Origin: CAZPWQ01 sp964590495 | Lineage (GTDB): Bacteria > Bacteroidota > Rhodothermia > Balneolales > Balneolaceae | Direction: 5' to 3' | DNA: 5,516 bases | NCBI GenBank assembly: GCA_964590495.1 | Contig: CAZPWQ010000181.1 | Span: forward strand, 1 to 5,516 | Shown here: positions 1 through 5,516 of the stretch, piece after piece | Layout of the letters: each line of letters opens with the position of its first letter | Position numbering within the stretch: position 1 is the first letter of the stretch | Notes under the pieces: model-generated | What the model was told of the DNA's origin: nothing | Seen by the model: the letters and a program-made list of their open reading frames with translations, nothing else | The model's database searches: none | Program-made: the position numbers and the translations under genes

Positions 1-61
1 TGGAGGTCTACACCTAAATAATTTAAGTTTTCAAAAAGCAAAAAAGACTTTTGGGGCAGCC
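1..61. mobile_element. Possible terminal end of an insertion sequence (rest lies left of the window)
   Basis: Read on the minus strand from position 61, the sequence begins GGCTGCCCCAAAAGTC and runs into T-rich DNA. From memory, this resembles terminal inverted repeats of IS1182-like and related transposons (general form GGCTGTCYCAAAAGTC). If so, the element's body lies to the left and only its last 60 bases are here. Short reading frames run in from the left edge: frame 1 stops at 19-21, and frame 2 (ending about FGAAS) stops at 65-67. Either could be the tail of a transposase, but neither is long enough to recognise. The opposite inverted repeat and target duplication cannot be seen, so this is a tentative call. 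Confidence 0.33.
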
Positions 62-98
62 TCCTGATCCATTCGATCGTTCTCGAATGGATCCGAGG
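60..98. repeat. Strong inverted repeat (hairpin)
   Basis: GATCCATTCGA (66-76) and TCGAATGGATC (83-93) form a perfect 11-bp stem with a 6-base loop. After a small internal loop, CCTC (60-63) and GAGG (95-98) extend it. No T-tract follows on either strand, so it is not a standard intrinsic terminator. The right arm continues into GGGGTGTCCTACC (98-110) with no partner on the left. Where that partner would be expected, the IS-like end begins. The hairpin may therefore be the remnant of a longer palindrome. Confidence 0.6.
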
Positions 99-142
99 GG
101 TGTCCTACCGCTGTTAATCACCAAACATCTCCCGCCCGAATT

Positions 143-185
143 CCATAAACCCACGGAATTCCGGCATCCTCCTCAAGGAGGGATG
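143..185 (-). repeat. Palindrome plus hairpin intergenic repeat
   Basis: On the minus strand this reads as a hairpin (185-165, CATCC and TCC pairing with GGA and GGATG around one bulged base), then the perfect 10-base palindrome CGGAATTCCG (163-154), then TGGGTTTATGG. GAATTCC (138-144) can alternatively pair with GGAATTC (155-161). The order hairpin, palindrome, G-tract followed by TT resembles the repeat copies at 3484-3523 and 3617-3664, although the sequences differ. On the plus strand the hairpin is followed after 5 bases by T6 (191-196), so it could act as a weak terminator for transcripts entering from the left. No coding potential is evident. Confidence 0.45.
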
Positions 186-257
186 AATAATTTTTTGCCC
201 CTTCGTAGAGTTACCAGCCTTTCCTTCTTTTCGATTCCTAAACCCAGCCCCTCCCTA

Positions 258-290
258 CCCACCGGACGGCAATCCCAGCCGCCCGATGGG
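258..290 (-). other. 3' stem-loop just downstream of hisN
   Basis: A 13-bp stem is formed by 258-270 and 278-290 around a 7-base loop. Read as minus-strand RNA, every position pairs, with G-U wobbles at 262/286 and 266/282. Read as plus-strand RNA, those two positions are C-A and A-C mismatches. The structure therefore fits the hisN transcript, whose stop codon ends at 300, about 10 bases earlier. No U-tract follows it, so it is not a canonical Rho-independent terminator. It may protect the mRNA 3' end or be part of a structured RNA. The structure is seen directly; the role is inferred. Confidence 0.5.
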
Positions 291-299
291 GAGATACCA

Positions 300-1067
300 C
301 TATTCAAAAAAACTCATCACATCATCATGTATTTCCCGGCTGCACGATATGCCATTTCCCGTCTGTATCGTCTCCTCTCCCCTGATATCGGAAAACACGC
401 CGCCCGCTTCACGAACTACCGTCAGCAGCGGTGCCGCATCCCAGATACTTAAAACGGGATCAAACATAATATCTGCACGTCCTGTCGCCACCATCATGTG
501 ACCATAAGCATCGCCCCAAGTTCGGTGCAGCCGTGCAGAATCGAGCAATCTCTCGAACGGACCAGATAAATCCACGGTACGATGTGTCCTGACATCCGTG
601 GATAAAAAAGTTGCTTGTGACAGACTATTACACGGCCGTACTTCACAACGCTCGTCGTTGAGCCTGGCTCCTTTCCCTTTGGCGGCTTCGCACATTTCAT
701 CGAGTGCCGGTGCATAAATTACGCCAACTACAGGTTCCTCTTCCACTACAATGCCCACAAGCGTTGTGTAAAGCGGCATCCCGTGAATAAACGATTTGGT
801 GCCGTCAATAGGGTCCAGTATCCACTGAACCGGGCTTTCCTCCCCTTCGGTGCCGAATTCCTCACCTATGATTCCGTGGTCCGGAAACCGGTCTTTGATA
901 GCCTGACGCATCATTGTTTCTGTTTCCCGGTCGGCAACAGTTACCGGCGAATCATCCGATTTTCGCTCTACATCAAAAACTTTCCGGTAATATTTCAGCG
1001 TATGTTCTCCGCCTTTTCTGGCGATTTCGATTGCTGATTCGTGAAGTTTATCCAGATCAAATTTCAT
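300..1067 (-). CDS. hisN: Histidinol-phosphatase, inositol monophosphatase superfamily (HisN type)
   Basis: This 255-residue protein is a soluble, cytoplasmic Mg2+-dependent phosphatase. Superfamily metal-site motifs are present: GEE at 68-70 (E69), DPIDGT at 85-90 (D85, D88) and WDAA at 209-212 (D210). The stretches IDGTKSFIHGMPLYTTLVG (from 87) and RTWGDAYG...ATGRADIMFDP (182-204) are characteristic of the HisN branch rather than of SuhB or CysQ. HisN removes phosphate from L-histidinol phosphate, the penultimate step of histidine synthesis. Length is normal for the family (about 255-270). The ATG at 1067-1065 is fixed by an in-frame TAA two codons upstream (1073-1071). No Shine-Dalgarno is seen. 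The gene is divergent from tex with a 169-bp gap, and no other his gene is visible, so it stands alone here. A general inositol-phosphate phosphatase activity cannot be excluded from sequence alone. Confidence 0.88.
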   Translation of the reverse strand: MKFDLDKLHESAIEIARKGGEHTLKYYRKVFDVERKSDDSPVTVADRETETMMRQAIKDRFPDHGIIGEEFGTEGEESPVQWILDPIDGTKSFIHGMPLYTTLVGIVVEEEPVVGVIYAPALDEMCEAAKGKGARLNDERCEVRPCNSLSQATFLSTDVRTHRTVDLSGPFERLLDSARLHRTWGDAYGHMMVATGRADIMFDPVLSIWDAAPLLTVVREAGGVFSDIRGEETIQTGNGISCSREIHDDVMSFFE

Positions 1068-1105
1068 GTGTTAATATTGGATTAGCGTATTTATTTTCAG
1101 GGATT

Positions 1106-1113
1106 GAAATATA
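1106..1113 (-). promoter_or_regulatory. Candidate -7 box for hisN
   Basis: The minus-strand sequence TATATTTC matches the Bacteroidetes -7 consensus TAnnTTTG at all but the last base. It lies about 38 bp before the hisN ATG. No clear -33 TTG was found at the usual distance. The perfect palindrome CTGAATTCAG (1119-1128) sits immediately upstream and could be an operator, but a 10-base palindrome can arise by chance. Confidence 0.28.
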
Positions 1114-1202
1114 GGATACTGAATTCAGAAGTCAGAATCGCGAAAGTTTTCAGATCCCGGATTCCTGGAAAATATCATACGGCATTGAGCGGTTACAACT
1201 AA

Positions 1203-1210
1203 TAAATTTG
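1203..1210 (+). promoter_or_regulatory. Probable -7 box of the tex promoter (Bacteroidetes type)
   Basis: TAAATTTG is a perfect match to TAnnTTTG, the -7 element used by the primary sigma factor of Bacteroidetes. It lies 26 bp before the tex ATG, which would give a leader of roughly 20 bases. A TTG at 1185-1187 is 15 bases upstream, shorter than the usual spacing, so the -33 element is uncertain. Confidence 0.5.
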
Positions 1211-1236
1211 CCCAATGCGAAAATCAAAAATAACGA

Positions 1237-3414
1237 ATGACCGACTCACAGATTTACAGCAGCATTGCATCAGAAATGAATTTTAAACCGAAACAGGTAA
1301 GCACCGTTGCTGGCTTTTTAGACGACGGAGCCACCGTACCTTTTCTCGCCCGGTACCGCCAGGAGGCTACCGGCGGACTCGACGAGGTACAAATCCGTGA
1401 AATACGGGACAAACTGGAATTCCACCGCACTCTTGAAGATCGAAAGAAAACGGTCCTTAATACGATTGACGAACAGGACGAGCTGACCGGCGAACTTGAG
1501 GAAAAAATTAAAAACTGCACCGATCTCAAAACCCTCGAAGATCTTTACCTGCCGTACAAACCCAAACGCCGTACAAAAGGCGATATGGCGAAGGAGAAAG
1601 GGCTCGAACCACTGGCCGGGCATGTATGGAAACAGAAAACTGAAAAAGGCGATCCCATGGACATCGCGGCGCAGTTTGTTGATGAAGAAAAAGAAGTTTC
1701 CTCGGCTGAAGAAGCTATGGGCGGTGCTCTGAATATCGTCGCGGAGTGGATTAATGAATCGGCGGAAGTACGGGAGAAACTGCGAGAAATTTTCCATGAG
1801 CATGCCGTCATTAAAACAGAAAAAAATCCAGCCGTAAAAGACCGGACCAATTTTGAGGACTACTACGAATTTTCGGCCAAAGCCAAATATTTGAAACCCT
1901 ACCAGGTTCTGGCTATCAACCGGGGCGAACGGGAGAATATCCTTTTTGTGAATGTAGAACTCTGGGATGAAGTCACACTCGAGAACATTGACGATATCGT
2001 CATTACCAATGATCGCAGTATTTTTACACCCTACCTGCAGGATGCGGTGGAAGATGCCTACAAACGATTGTTGTTTCCCTCTCTCGAACGGGAACTGCGA
2101 AATGAGCTGACGGAAAAAGCCGATACCCATGCCATCGAAACTTTCGCCACAAATCTCGCCAACCTGTTGATGCAGCCACCGCTCGACCACAAAGTTGTCA
2201 TGGGCATTGATCCCGCCTACCGCAGCGGTTGCAAGGTTGCTGTGGTTGATGAAACAGGTATGTATATGGAAGGCACTACAGTTTATCCTACTCCTCCGCA
2301 GAAAAAAGTGGCGGACGCGGAGAAAGTATTTGATACCCTCATCGATAAATATAATGTTAACCTGATCGCAATCGGGAACGGAACCGCCAGCCGGGAAACC
2401 GAACAGATCGTCGCGGAATTCATTCAGATGCGTAAAGAGAAACATCCGGATGAAGAACTTAATTACTTGATTGTCAATGAGGCGGGCGCTTCTGTCTACT
2501 CGGCCTCAAAGATCGCCTCGGAAGAATTTCCCGATCTCGAAGCCGCACAGCGCGGTAACATCTCGATCGCCCGGGGGGTGCTCGACCCGCTGGCTGAGCT
2601 TGTAAAAATCGATCCTAAATCGATAGGAGTCGGACTTTATCAGCACGATATAAACCAGAACCGGCTTGCACAGTCGCTCGATGATGTTGTCGAAAGCTGC
2701 GTTAATAAAGTGGGTGTCAATCTGAATACCGCAAGTGCACCCTTGCTCTCACATATTTCAGGACTTACAAAACGTGTAGCTGGCAATATAGTCAAGCGTC
2801 GGGAAACGGAGGGCGTATTTTACAGCCGCAGCCAGATTAAGGATATCGACGGTGTCGGCGAATTTCGGTTCCAGCAGTCGGCCGGTTTTATGCGAATCCC
2901 CGAAGCCGATAATCCGCTGGACAATACCGCCATCCATCCGGAAAGTTATGACGCTGCCGAAAAACTTTGCAACCTGTTTGATATTGATATAAACCGGCTG
3001 GATGAACAGCAAAAACAGATAGCCCGAAAACTGAATAATATTGATAAAAAACAGGTGGCAGAAGAAGTCGGTGTAGGAATACCTACGCTGGAGCTGATCA
3101 TCGAAAACCTGCAGAAACCGGGACGAGACCCCAGGGAATCACTTTCAAAGCCGGTGCTTCGGGATGATATTATGCAGATGGAGGATCTCAGCAAAGAACA
3201 GGTACTGGAGGGGACAGTACGGAATGTCGTCGATTTTGGCGCTTTTATAGATATTGGCGTTAAACAGGACGGACTTCTTCACATATCCAAGATGGCCGAC
3301 CGCAAAGTAGAGGATCCGCATGAGGTAGTTGCTGTAGGCGATATCATAACGGTAAAAATTGAGTCGCTCGATCTCGAACGCGGACGGATTGGACTGGTTC
3401 TTGAAACCTTGTAA
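1237..3414 (+). CDS. tex: Tex family S1 RNA-binding protein (YhgF/Tex)
   Basis: This 725-residue cytoplasmic nucleic-acid-binding protein has the full Tex layout. An N-terminal helical Tex_N region (about 1-195) contains FLARYRQEATGGLDE. A YqgF/RNase H-like domain (about 319-450) has GIDPAYRSGCK (323-333), AIGNGTASRETE (378-389) and NEAGASVYSAS (414-424). The conserved block KIDPKSIGVG...QHD follows. A helix-hairpin-helix region spans about 489-560 (VGVNLNTASAPLL; GVGEFRFQQSAGF, 539-551). The C-terminal S1 RNA-binding domain starts at V656 (VLEGTVRNVVDFGAFIDIGV). Length fits the family (about 710-790). Tex associates with RNA and the transcription machinery and affects toxin expression and stress tolerance in several bacteria; its exact role is unsettled. 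The ATG is fixed by an in-frame TAA two codons upstream (1231-1233). No Shine-Dalgarno is seen, and transcription probably starts from the 1203-1210 box. No truncation is seen. Confidence 0.95.
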   Translation: MTDSQIYSSIASEMNFKPKQVSTVAGFLDDGATVPFLARYRQEATGGLDEVQIREIRDKLEFHRTLEDRKKTVLNTIDEQDELTGELEEKIKNCTDLKTLEDLYLPYKPKRRTKGDMAKEKGLEPLAGHVWKQKTEKGDPMDIAAQFVDEEKEVSSAEEAMGGALNIVAEWINESAEVREKLREIFHEHAVIKTEKNPAVKDRTNFEDYYEFSAKAKYLKPYQVLAINRGERENILFVNVELWDEVTLENIDDIVITNDRSIFTPYLQDAVEDAYKRLLFPSLERELRNELTEKADTHAIETFATNLANLLMQPPLDHKVVMGIDPAYRSGCKVAVVDETGMYMEGTTVYPTPPQKKVADAEKVFDTLIDKYNVNLIAIGNGTASRETEQIVAEFIQMRKEKHPDEELNYLIVNEAGASVYSASKIASEEFPDLEAAQRGNISIARGVLDPLAELVKIDPKSIGVGLYQHDINQNRLAQSLDDVVESCVNKVGVNLNTASAPLLSHISGLTKRVAGNIVKRRETEGVFYSRSQIKDIDGVGEFRFQQSAGFMRIPEADNPLDNTAIHPESYDAAEKLCNLFDIDINRLDEQQKQIARKLNNIDKKQVAEEVGVGIPTLELIIENLQKPGRDPRESLSKPVLRDDIMQMEDLSKEQVLEGTVRNVVDFGAFIDIGVKQDGLLHISKMADRKVEDPHEVVAVGDIITVKIESLDLERGRIGLVLETL

Positions 3415-3483
3415 AAGTCAAAAAAAGAAAATTTAGGTGAAGAAGTATGAAGGCTCTGGCTGGTTATCTTTGTTCAGGCAAAG

Positions 3484-3664
3484 AAAATCCCCCTTAACAA
3501 AGGGGGAATTAAAGGGGGTTGTTGGACCATCTAAATCAAAGAAATGGAGCTTGAACTCAACTACACCTTCATTGTTACAATTACTGCTGTCGCGATAATA
3601 AAGCCGTTACCATCGAAACAACCCCCGCGGCTAAAGCCGCACCCCCTTTGCTAAGGGGGATTTT
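3484..3664. repeat. 181-bp unit of two inverted G/C-tract hairpin repeats (BIME-like)
   Basis: This unit lies in the 350-bp gene-free gap 3415-3764. The left copy (3484-3523) and the right copy (3617-3664, inverted) share AAAATCCCCCTTARCAAAGG (continuing GGG) at the outer ends and GGGGGTTGTT at the inner ends. They enclose a 93-bp core with no recognisable gene. Each copy has an internal hairpin, CCCCCTT pairing with AAGGGGG around 4 bases. Between its G-tracts the left copy has only AATTAAA, while the right copy has 15 bases containing the palindrome GCGGCTAAAGCCGC (3627-3640). The layout resembles REP/BIME elements, which in other bacteria are mobilised by REP-associated (RAYT) transposases. 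No such gene is in the window. The rest of the gap (3415-3483, 3665-3764) shows only a possible argD promoter. Confidence 0.75.
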
Positions 3665-3665
3665 T
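3642..3665 (+). terminator. Terminator-like hairpin, possibly ending tex transcripts
   Basis: CCCCCTT (3642-3648) pairs with AAGGGGG (3653-3659) around TGCT and is followed by ATTTTT. This resembles an intrinsic terminator on the plus strand. It is part of the right repeat copy and lies 228 bp after the tex stop and about 100 bp before argD. The left copy (3484-3506) would do the same for minus-strand transcripts (hairpin, then ATTTT). The T-run is short, so termination is plausible but not certain. Confidence 0.42.
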
Positions 3666-3722
3666 GGACAGTTCAATAAGTTTAGAGATTGTCTAATACT
3701 TTCAAATTCAAAGCTGTCGTAA

Positions 3723-3730
3723 TATTTTTA
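3723..3730 (+). promoter_or_regulatory. Weak candidate -7 box for argD
   Basis: TATTTTTA matches TAnnTTTG except for the last base. It is 34 bp before the argD ATG. A TTG at 3689-3691 is 31 bases upstream, too far for a normal -33 element. A/T-rich sequence makes chance matches common here. Confidence 0.22.
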
Positions 3731-3764
3731 ATCGGGAAATGCTAAAATAACACCCTGGATTCAC

Positions 3765-4946
3765 ATGGATGTCCAAAAACTTACGAATCAGTTTCACCTC
3801 GATGTTTACAACCGATTTCCAATCACACTGGTGAGCGGTAAAGGAGCTCATGTATGGGACGAAGACGGCAACAGGTATATCGATGCACTGGCGGGTATTG
3901 CAGTTAACAACCTGGGACATTGTCACCCCCGGGTTGTCAAGGCCATCCGCGAACAAGCGGGAAAATTGATGCACATATCAAATTTCTACTACAACAAGCC
4001 ACAGGCGCAACTTGTGGAAAAACTTGCAGATATTTCGGGTATGAACCGGGTTTTCCTCTGCAACAGCGGTGCCGAAGCAGTGGAGGGATCCCTGAAAATT
4101 GCCCGGAAATACGGACAAAAAAATAATAAAACCGGTCCGCTTATTACCGTCAGCAATGCATTTCACGGACGTACAATGGCCACGATCTCCATGGGTATGG
4201 AAAAATACTCAAAAGGATACGATCCGCTGCTGTCAGGATTTCATGAAATTCCATTCAATGATATCAATGCATTAGAAGCCGCCTTTGACGAGCAGACGCT
4301 GGGAATAGTCCTGGAGCCGGTTCAGGGCTCCGGCGGACTTTCGGTGGCTACCGCAGAGTTTATGAAGACGGCAGAAAAGCTCTGTCGTAATAACAATGCC
4401 CTTTTTATTGTCGATGAAGTACAAAGTGGAATTGCCCGGACCGGCCGGATGTTAGGTTTTCAGCATTACGATGTTTCGCCGGATATAATCGCCCTGGCCA
4501 AGGCTTTGGGCGGCGGATTTCCGATCGGTGCGATGCTTTGCAAAGAACATGTTGCCAAAACTGTAAAACATGGCGATCATGGCAGTACCTTTGGTGGGAA
4601 TCCATTGGCATGTGCTGCTTCTTATGCAGCTTTGGAAGTTATTACTGAAGAAGACATTGTTGAGCAAACGCAGGAAAAGGGTCGTTATCTGCGGGAGAAG
4701 ATCGAAGAATATGCGGCAGTCGACTCAAATATAAAAGATGTGCGTGGCCTGGGGCTGATGATCGGTATTGAGTTGTCATTTCCGTGCCGTAATGTCGTAA
4801 AAAGAATGATGGAGCTTGGAGTCCTTGCCAATTGTACTCAGGGCAATGTAATCAGGCTGGTACCACCCCTCGTTACAAGTAACGGTGATCTGAAAGAATT
4901 GGCTGGAGTGCTGGTCGATTCCATAAAAGAAATATCAAAAGCATAG
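3765..4946 (+). CDS. argD: Acetylornithine aminotransferase family (class III PLP-dependent)
   Basis: This 393-residue cytoplasmic PLP enzyme is full length for ArgD (about 390-405). Landmarks in order: YIDALAGIAVNNLGHCHP near the N-terminus; NSGAEA at 100-105 and FHGRT at 133-137 (cofactor phosphate and ring); DEVQSG at 217-222 (D217 contacts the pyridine nitrogen); K246 in ALAKALGGGFPIGA, the Schiff-base lysine; GSTFGGNP at 273-280; and GVLANC...NVIRLVPPL near the C-terminus, typical of ArgD/LysJ enzymes. It interconverts N-acetylornithine and N-acetylglutamate semialdehyde in arginine synthesis. Some relatives also act on succinylated or lysine-pathway substrates, which sequence alone cannot decide. 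The next in-frame stop upstream is at 3729-3731 with no better start between, so ATG 3765 is favoured. No Shine-Dalgarno is seen. No other arg gene is adjacent. Confidence 0.88.
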   Translation: MDVQKLTNQFHLDVYNRFPITLVSGKGAHVWDEDGNRYIDALAGIAVNNLGHCHPRVVKAIREQAGKLMHISNFYYNKPQAQLVEKLADISGMNRVFLCNSGAEAVEGSLKIARKYGQKNNKTGPLITVSNAFHGRTMATISMGMEKYSKGYDPLLSGFHEIPFNDINALEAAFDEQTLGIVLEPVQGSGGLSVATAEFMKTAEKLCRNNNALFIVDEVQSGIARTGRMLGFQHYDVSPDIIALAKALGGGFPIGAMLCKEHVAKTVKHGDHGSTFGGNPLACAASYAALEVITEEDIVEQTQEKGRYLREKIEEYAAVDSNIKDVRGLGLMIGIELSFPCRNVVKRMMELGVLANCTQGNVIRLVPPLVTSNGDLKELAGVLVDSIKEISKA

Positions 4947-4970
4947 AAAACAATTTTCCTGTTCAAATGT

Positions 4971-4978
4971 TATATTGG
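4971..4978 (+). promoter_or_regulatory. Weak promoter-like box before the secreted protein gene
   Basis: TATATTGG is a partial match to TAnnTTTG, 27 bp before the ATG at 5006, a distance similar to the box before tex. No clear terminator separates argD from this gene, so read-through from argD is equally possible. Confidence 0.2.
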
Positions 4979-5005
4979 TGAGACCGAAATTAAGAATTGA
5001 TGTAA

Positions 5006-5464
5006 ATGCCTTCTAAACTTCCAAATTATATTAAATTCTGCGGACTGGCCCTTATCCTGCTGGCCATAGTTCCTTCATTGGTTTCAGCACAGGAAACAGA
5101 TACCACCCGTCAGTCTGTTGAAATGGAAGAAAGAGAAAAAGCTCTTGAGCTGAAATACAAAATCAACAGACCGGCATCTGAAGGTATGCTGACAGAATCG
5201 GGAGTGCATGAAGTTCCGGAACCAACAGAATATTATACTCCTCCATTTAAAGGACAGTATTATCTGGACAAGGCAGTAGAAGCTTACCGTAAAGAACTTA
5301 AAGAAAGAATGGGGCCTGATTGGCTGTACAAGTTCTTCCGTGTCATAAGCCCCTTTGTTAATAATCGGTTCGAGTTTGGGGTTTACCAAATCTACGATAT
5401 GCCTATTGTCGAACGTGACAATCCGTTATTCCAATCCAACAATTCGGATGAAGAGCTGGAATAG
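5006..5464 (+). CDS. Small secreted protein of unknown function
   Basis: I do not recognise this 152-residue protein. Residues 1-28 form a clear Sec signal peptide: basic n-region (K4, K10), hydrophobic core (about 11-22), and VSA before Q29 as a likely signal peptidase I site. There is no lipobox cysteine at the cleavage site (C12 lies in the core), so it is probably a soluble periplasmic or outer-surface protein. The mature part (about 124 residues) is highly charged: an E/K-rich helix-like stretch (about 37-55), a Pro/Tyr-rich segment (PEPTEYYTPPFKGQYY), an amphipathic stretch (AVEAYRKELKERMG), an aromatic segment (WLYKFFRVISPFVNNRFEFG), and an acidic tail (NNSDEELE). No cysteines, repeats or further membrane segment follow the signal. 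The ATG is fixed by TAA at 5003-5005. It lies 59 bp after argD and is followed by a strong hairpin, so it ends a transcription unit. Confidence 0.75.
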   Translation: MPSKLPNYIKFCGLALILLAIVPSLVSAQETDTTRQSVEMEEREKALELKYKINRPASEGMLTESGVHEVPEPTEYYTPPFKGQYYLDKAVEAYRKELKERMGPDWLYKFFRVISPFVNNRFEFGVYQIYDMPIVERDNPLFQSNNSDEELE

Positions 5465-5481
5465 GTTAGTTTATTAAAGAA

Positions 5482-5516
5482 AAACCCTCCAAGGGTTCCA
5501 AACCCTTGGAGGGTTT
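5482..5516 (+). terminator. Strong bidirectional terminator-like hairpin
   Basis: A perfect 16-bp stem, AAACCCTCCAAGGGTT (5482-5497) with AACCCTTGGAGGGTTT (5501-5516), has a 3-base loop CCA. It starts 17 bases after the preceding stop codon. The A-rich 5' flank (5476-5484) and 3' T-run let it work on either strand. The window ends inside the T-run, so the tail length is unknown. From memory, similar AACCCTCCAAGGGTT hairpins occur many times in Bacteroidetes genomes, so it may also be an interspersed repeat. Confidence 0.72.

Noticed and set aside
51..452. 133-codon plus-strand reading frame over the hisN 3' end
   Set aside because: It crosses several hairpins and the antisense of conserved hisN sequence. 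The product is Pro/Arg/Ser-rich and low in complexity with no motif.
1318..2445. Long 375-codon reading frame on the minus strand opposite tex
   Set aside because: It lies wholly antisense to the strongly conserved Tex coding region, and its product is Phe-rich with no recognisable motif. It is a codon-bias shadow.
3544..3654. 36-codon plus-strand ORF starting MELELNYTFIV with a hydrophobic segment
   Set aside because: Its C-terminal third is encoded by the repeat (PPRLKPHPLC), there is no start signal, and no homologue is recognised. It is most likely chance.
3666..3671. TTGGAC beside both repeat copies (3522-3527 and 3664-3669) as a possible target duplication
   Set aside because: The two hexamers are not at the two outer ends of the unit, so they do not form a proper target-site duplication. 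They are too short to be significant.
3708..3974. 88-codon minus-strand ORF over the argD start
   Set aside because: It is antisense to the conserved N-terminus of ArgD and has no independent support.
1..5516. A new defence, retron or CRISPR-like system
   Set aside because: Three of the four genes are standard housekeeping or biosynthetic families. No reverse transcriptase, nuclease, toxin or regular repeat array is present.

Overview
The window (about 5.5 kb, moderate GC) looks like ordinary chromosomal sequence from the Bacteroidota/Balneolota/Rhodothermota group. That placement is an inference. It rests on four genes that all lack a Shine-Dalgarno sequence and start behind A/T-rich leaders, on a perfect Bacteroidetes-type -7 box (TAnnTTTG) 26 bp before tex, and on G/C-tract hairpin repeats of a kind common in these genomes. 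No phage, CRISPR, tRNA or rRNA signal is visible.

Layout. Positions 1-299 hold no convincing gene. They contain what may be the terminal inverted repeat of an insertion sequence lying mostly outside the window (to about 61), a strong hairpin (60-98), a palindrome-plus-hairpin repeat (143-185), and a hairpin just after the hisN stop that pairs better in the minus-strand RNA (258-290). hisN (histidinol-phosphatase, IMPase superfamily) occupies 300-1067 on the minus strand. A 169-bp divergent intergenic region separates it from tex (1237-3414, plus), a full-length Tex/YhgF-type S1 RNA-binding protein. The 350-bp gap 3415-3764 contains a 181-bp unit made of two inverted copies of a G/C-tract hairpin repeat around a 93-bp unique core. 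argD (acetylornithine aminotransferase family) is at 3765-4946. It is followed after 59 bp by a small secreted protein of unknown function (5006-5464) and by a perfect 16-bp terminator-like hairpin that reaches the window end.

Functionally, hisN (histidine synthesis) and argD (arginine or lysine synthesis) are both amino-acid genes, but they are on opposite strands with tex between them, so they are not one operon. tex is a housekeeping factor linked to transcription and RNA handling. argD and the secreted protein may be co-transcribed, although a weak promoter-like box lies between them. All four genes appear intact. I found no convincing new multi-gene system. The most unusual content is the intergenic repeat structure at 60-290 and 3484-3664.
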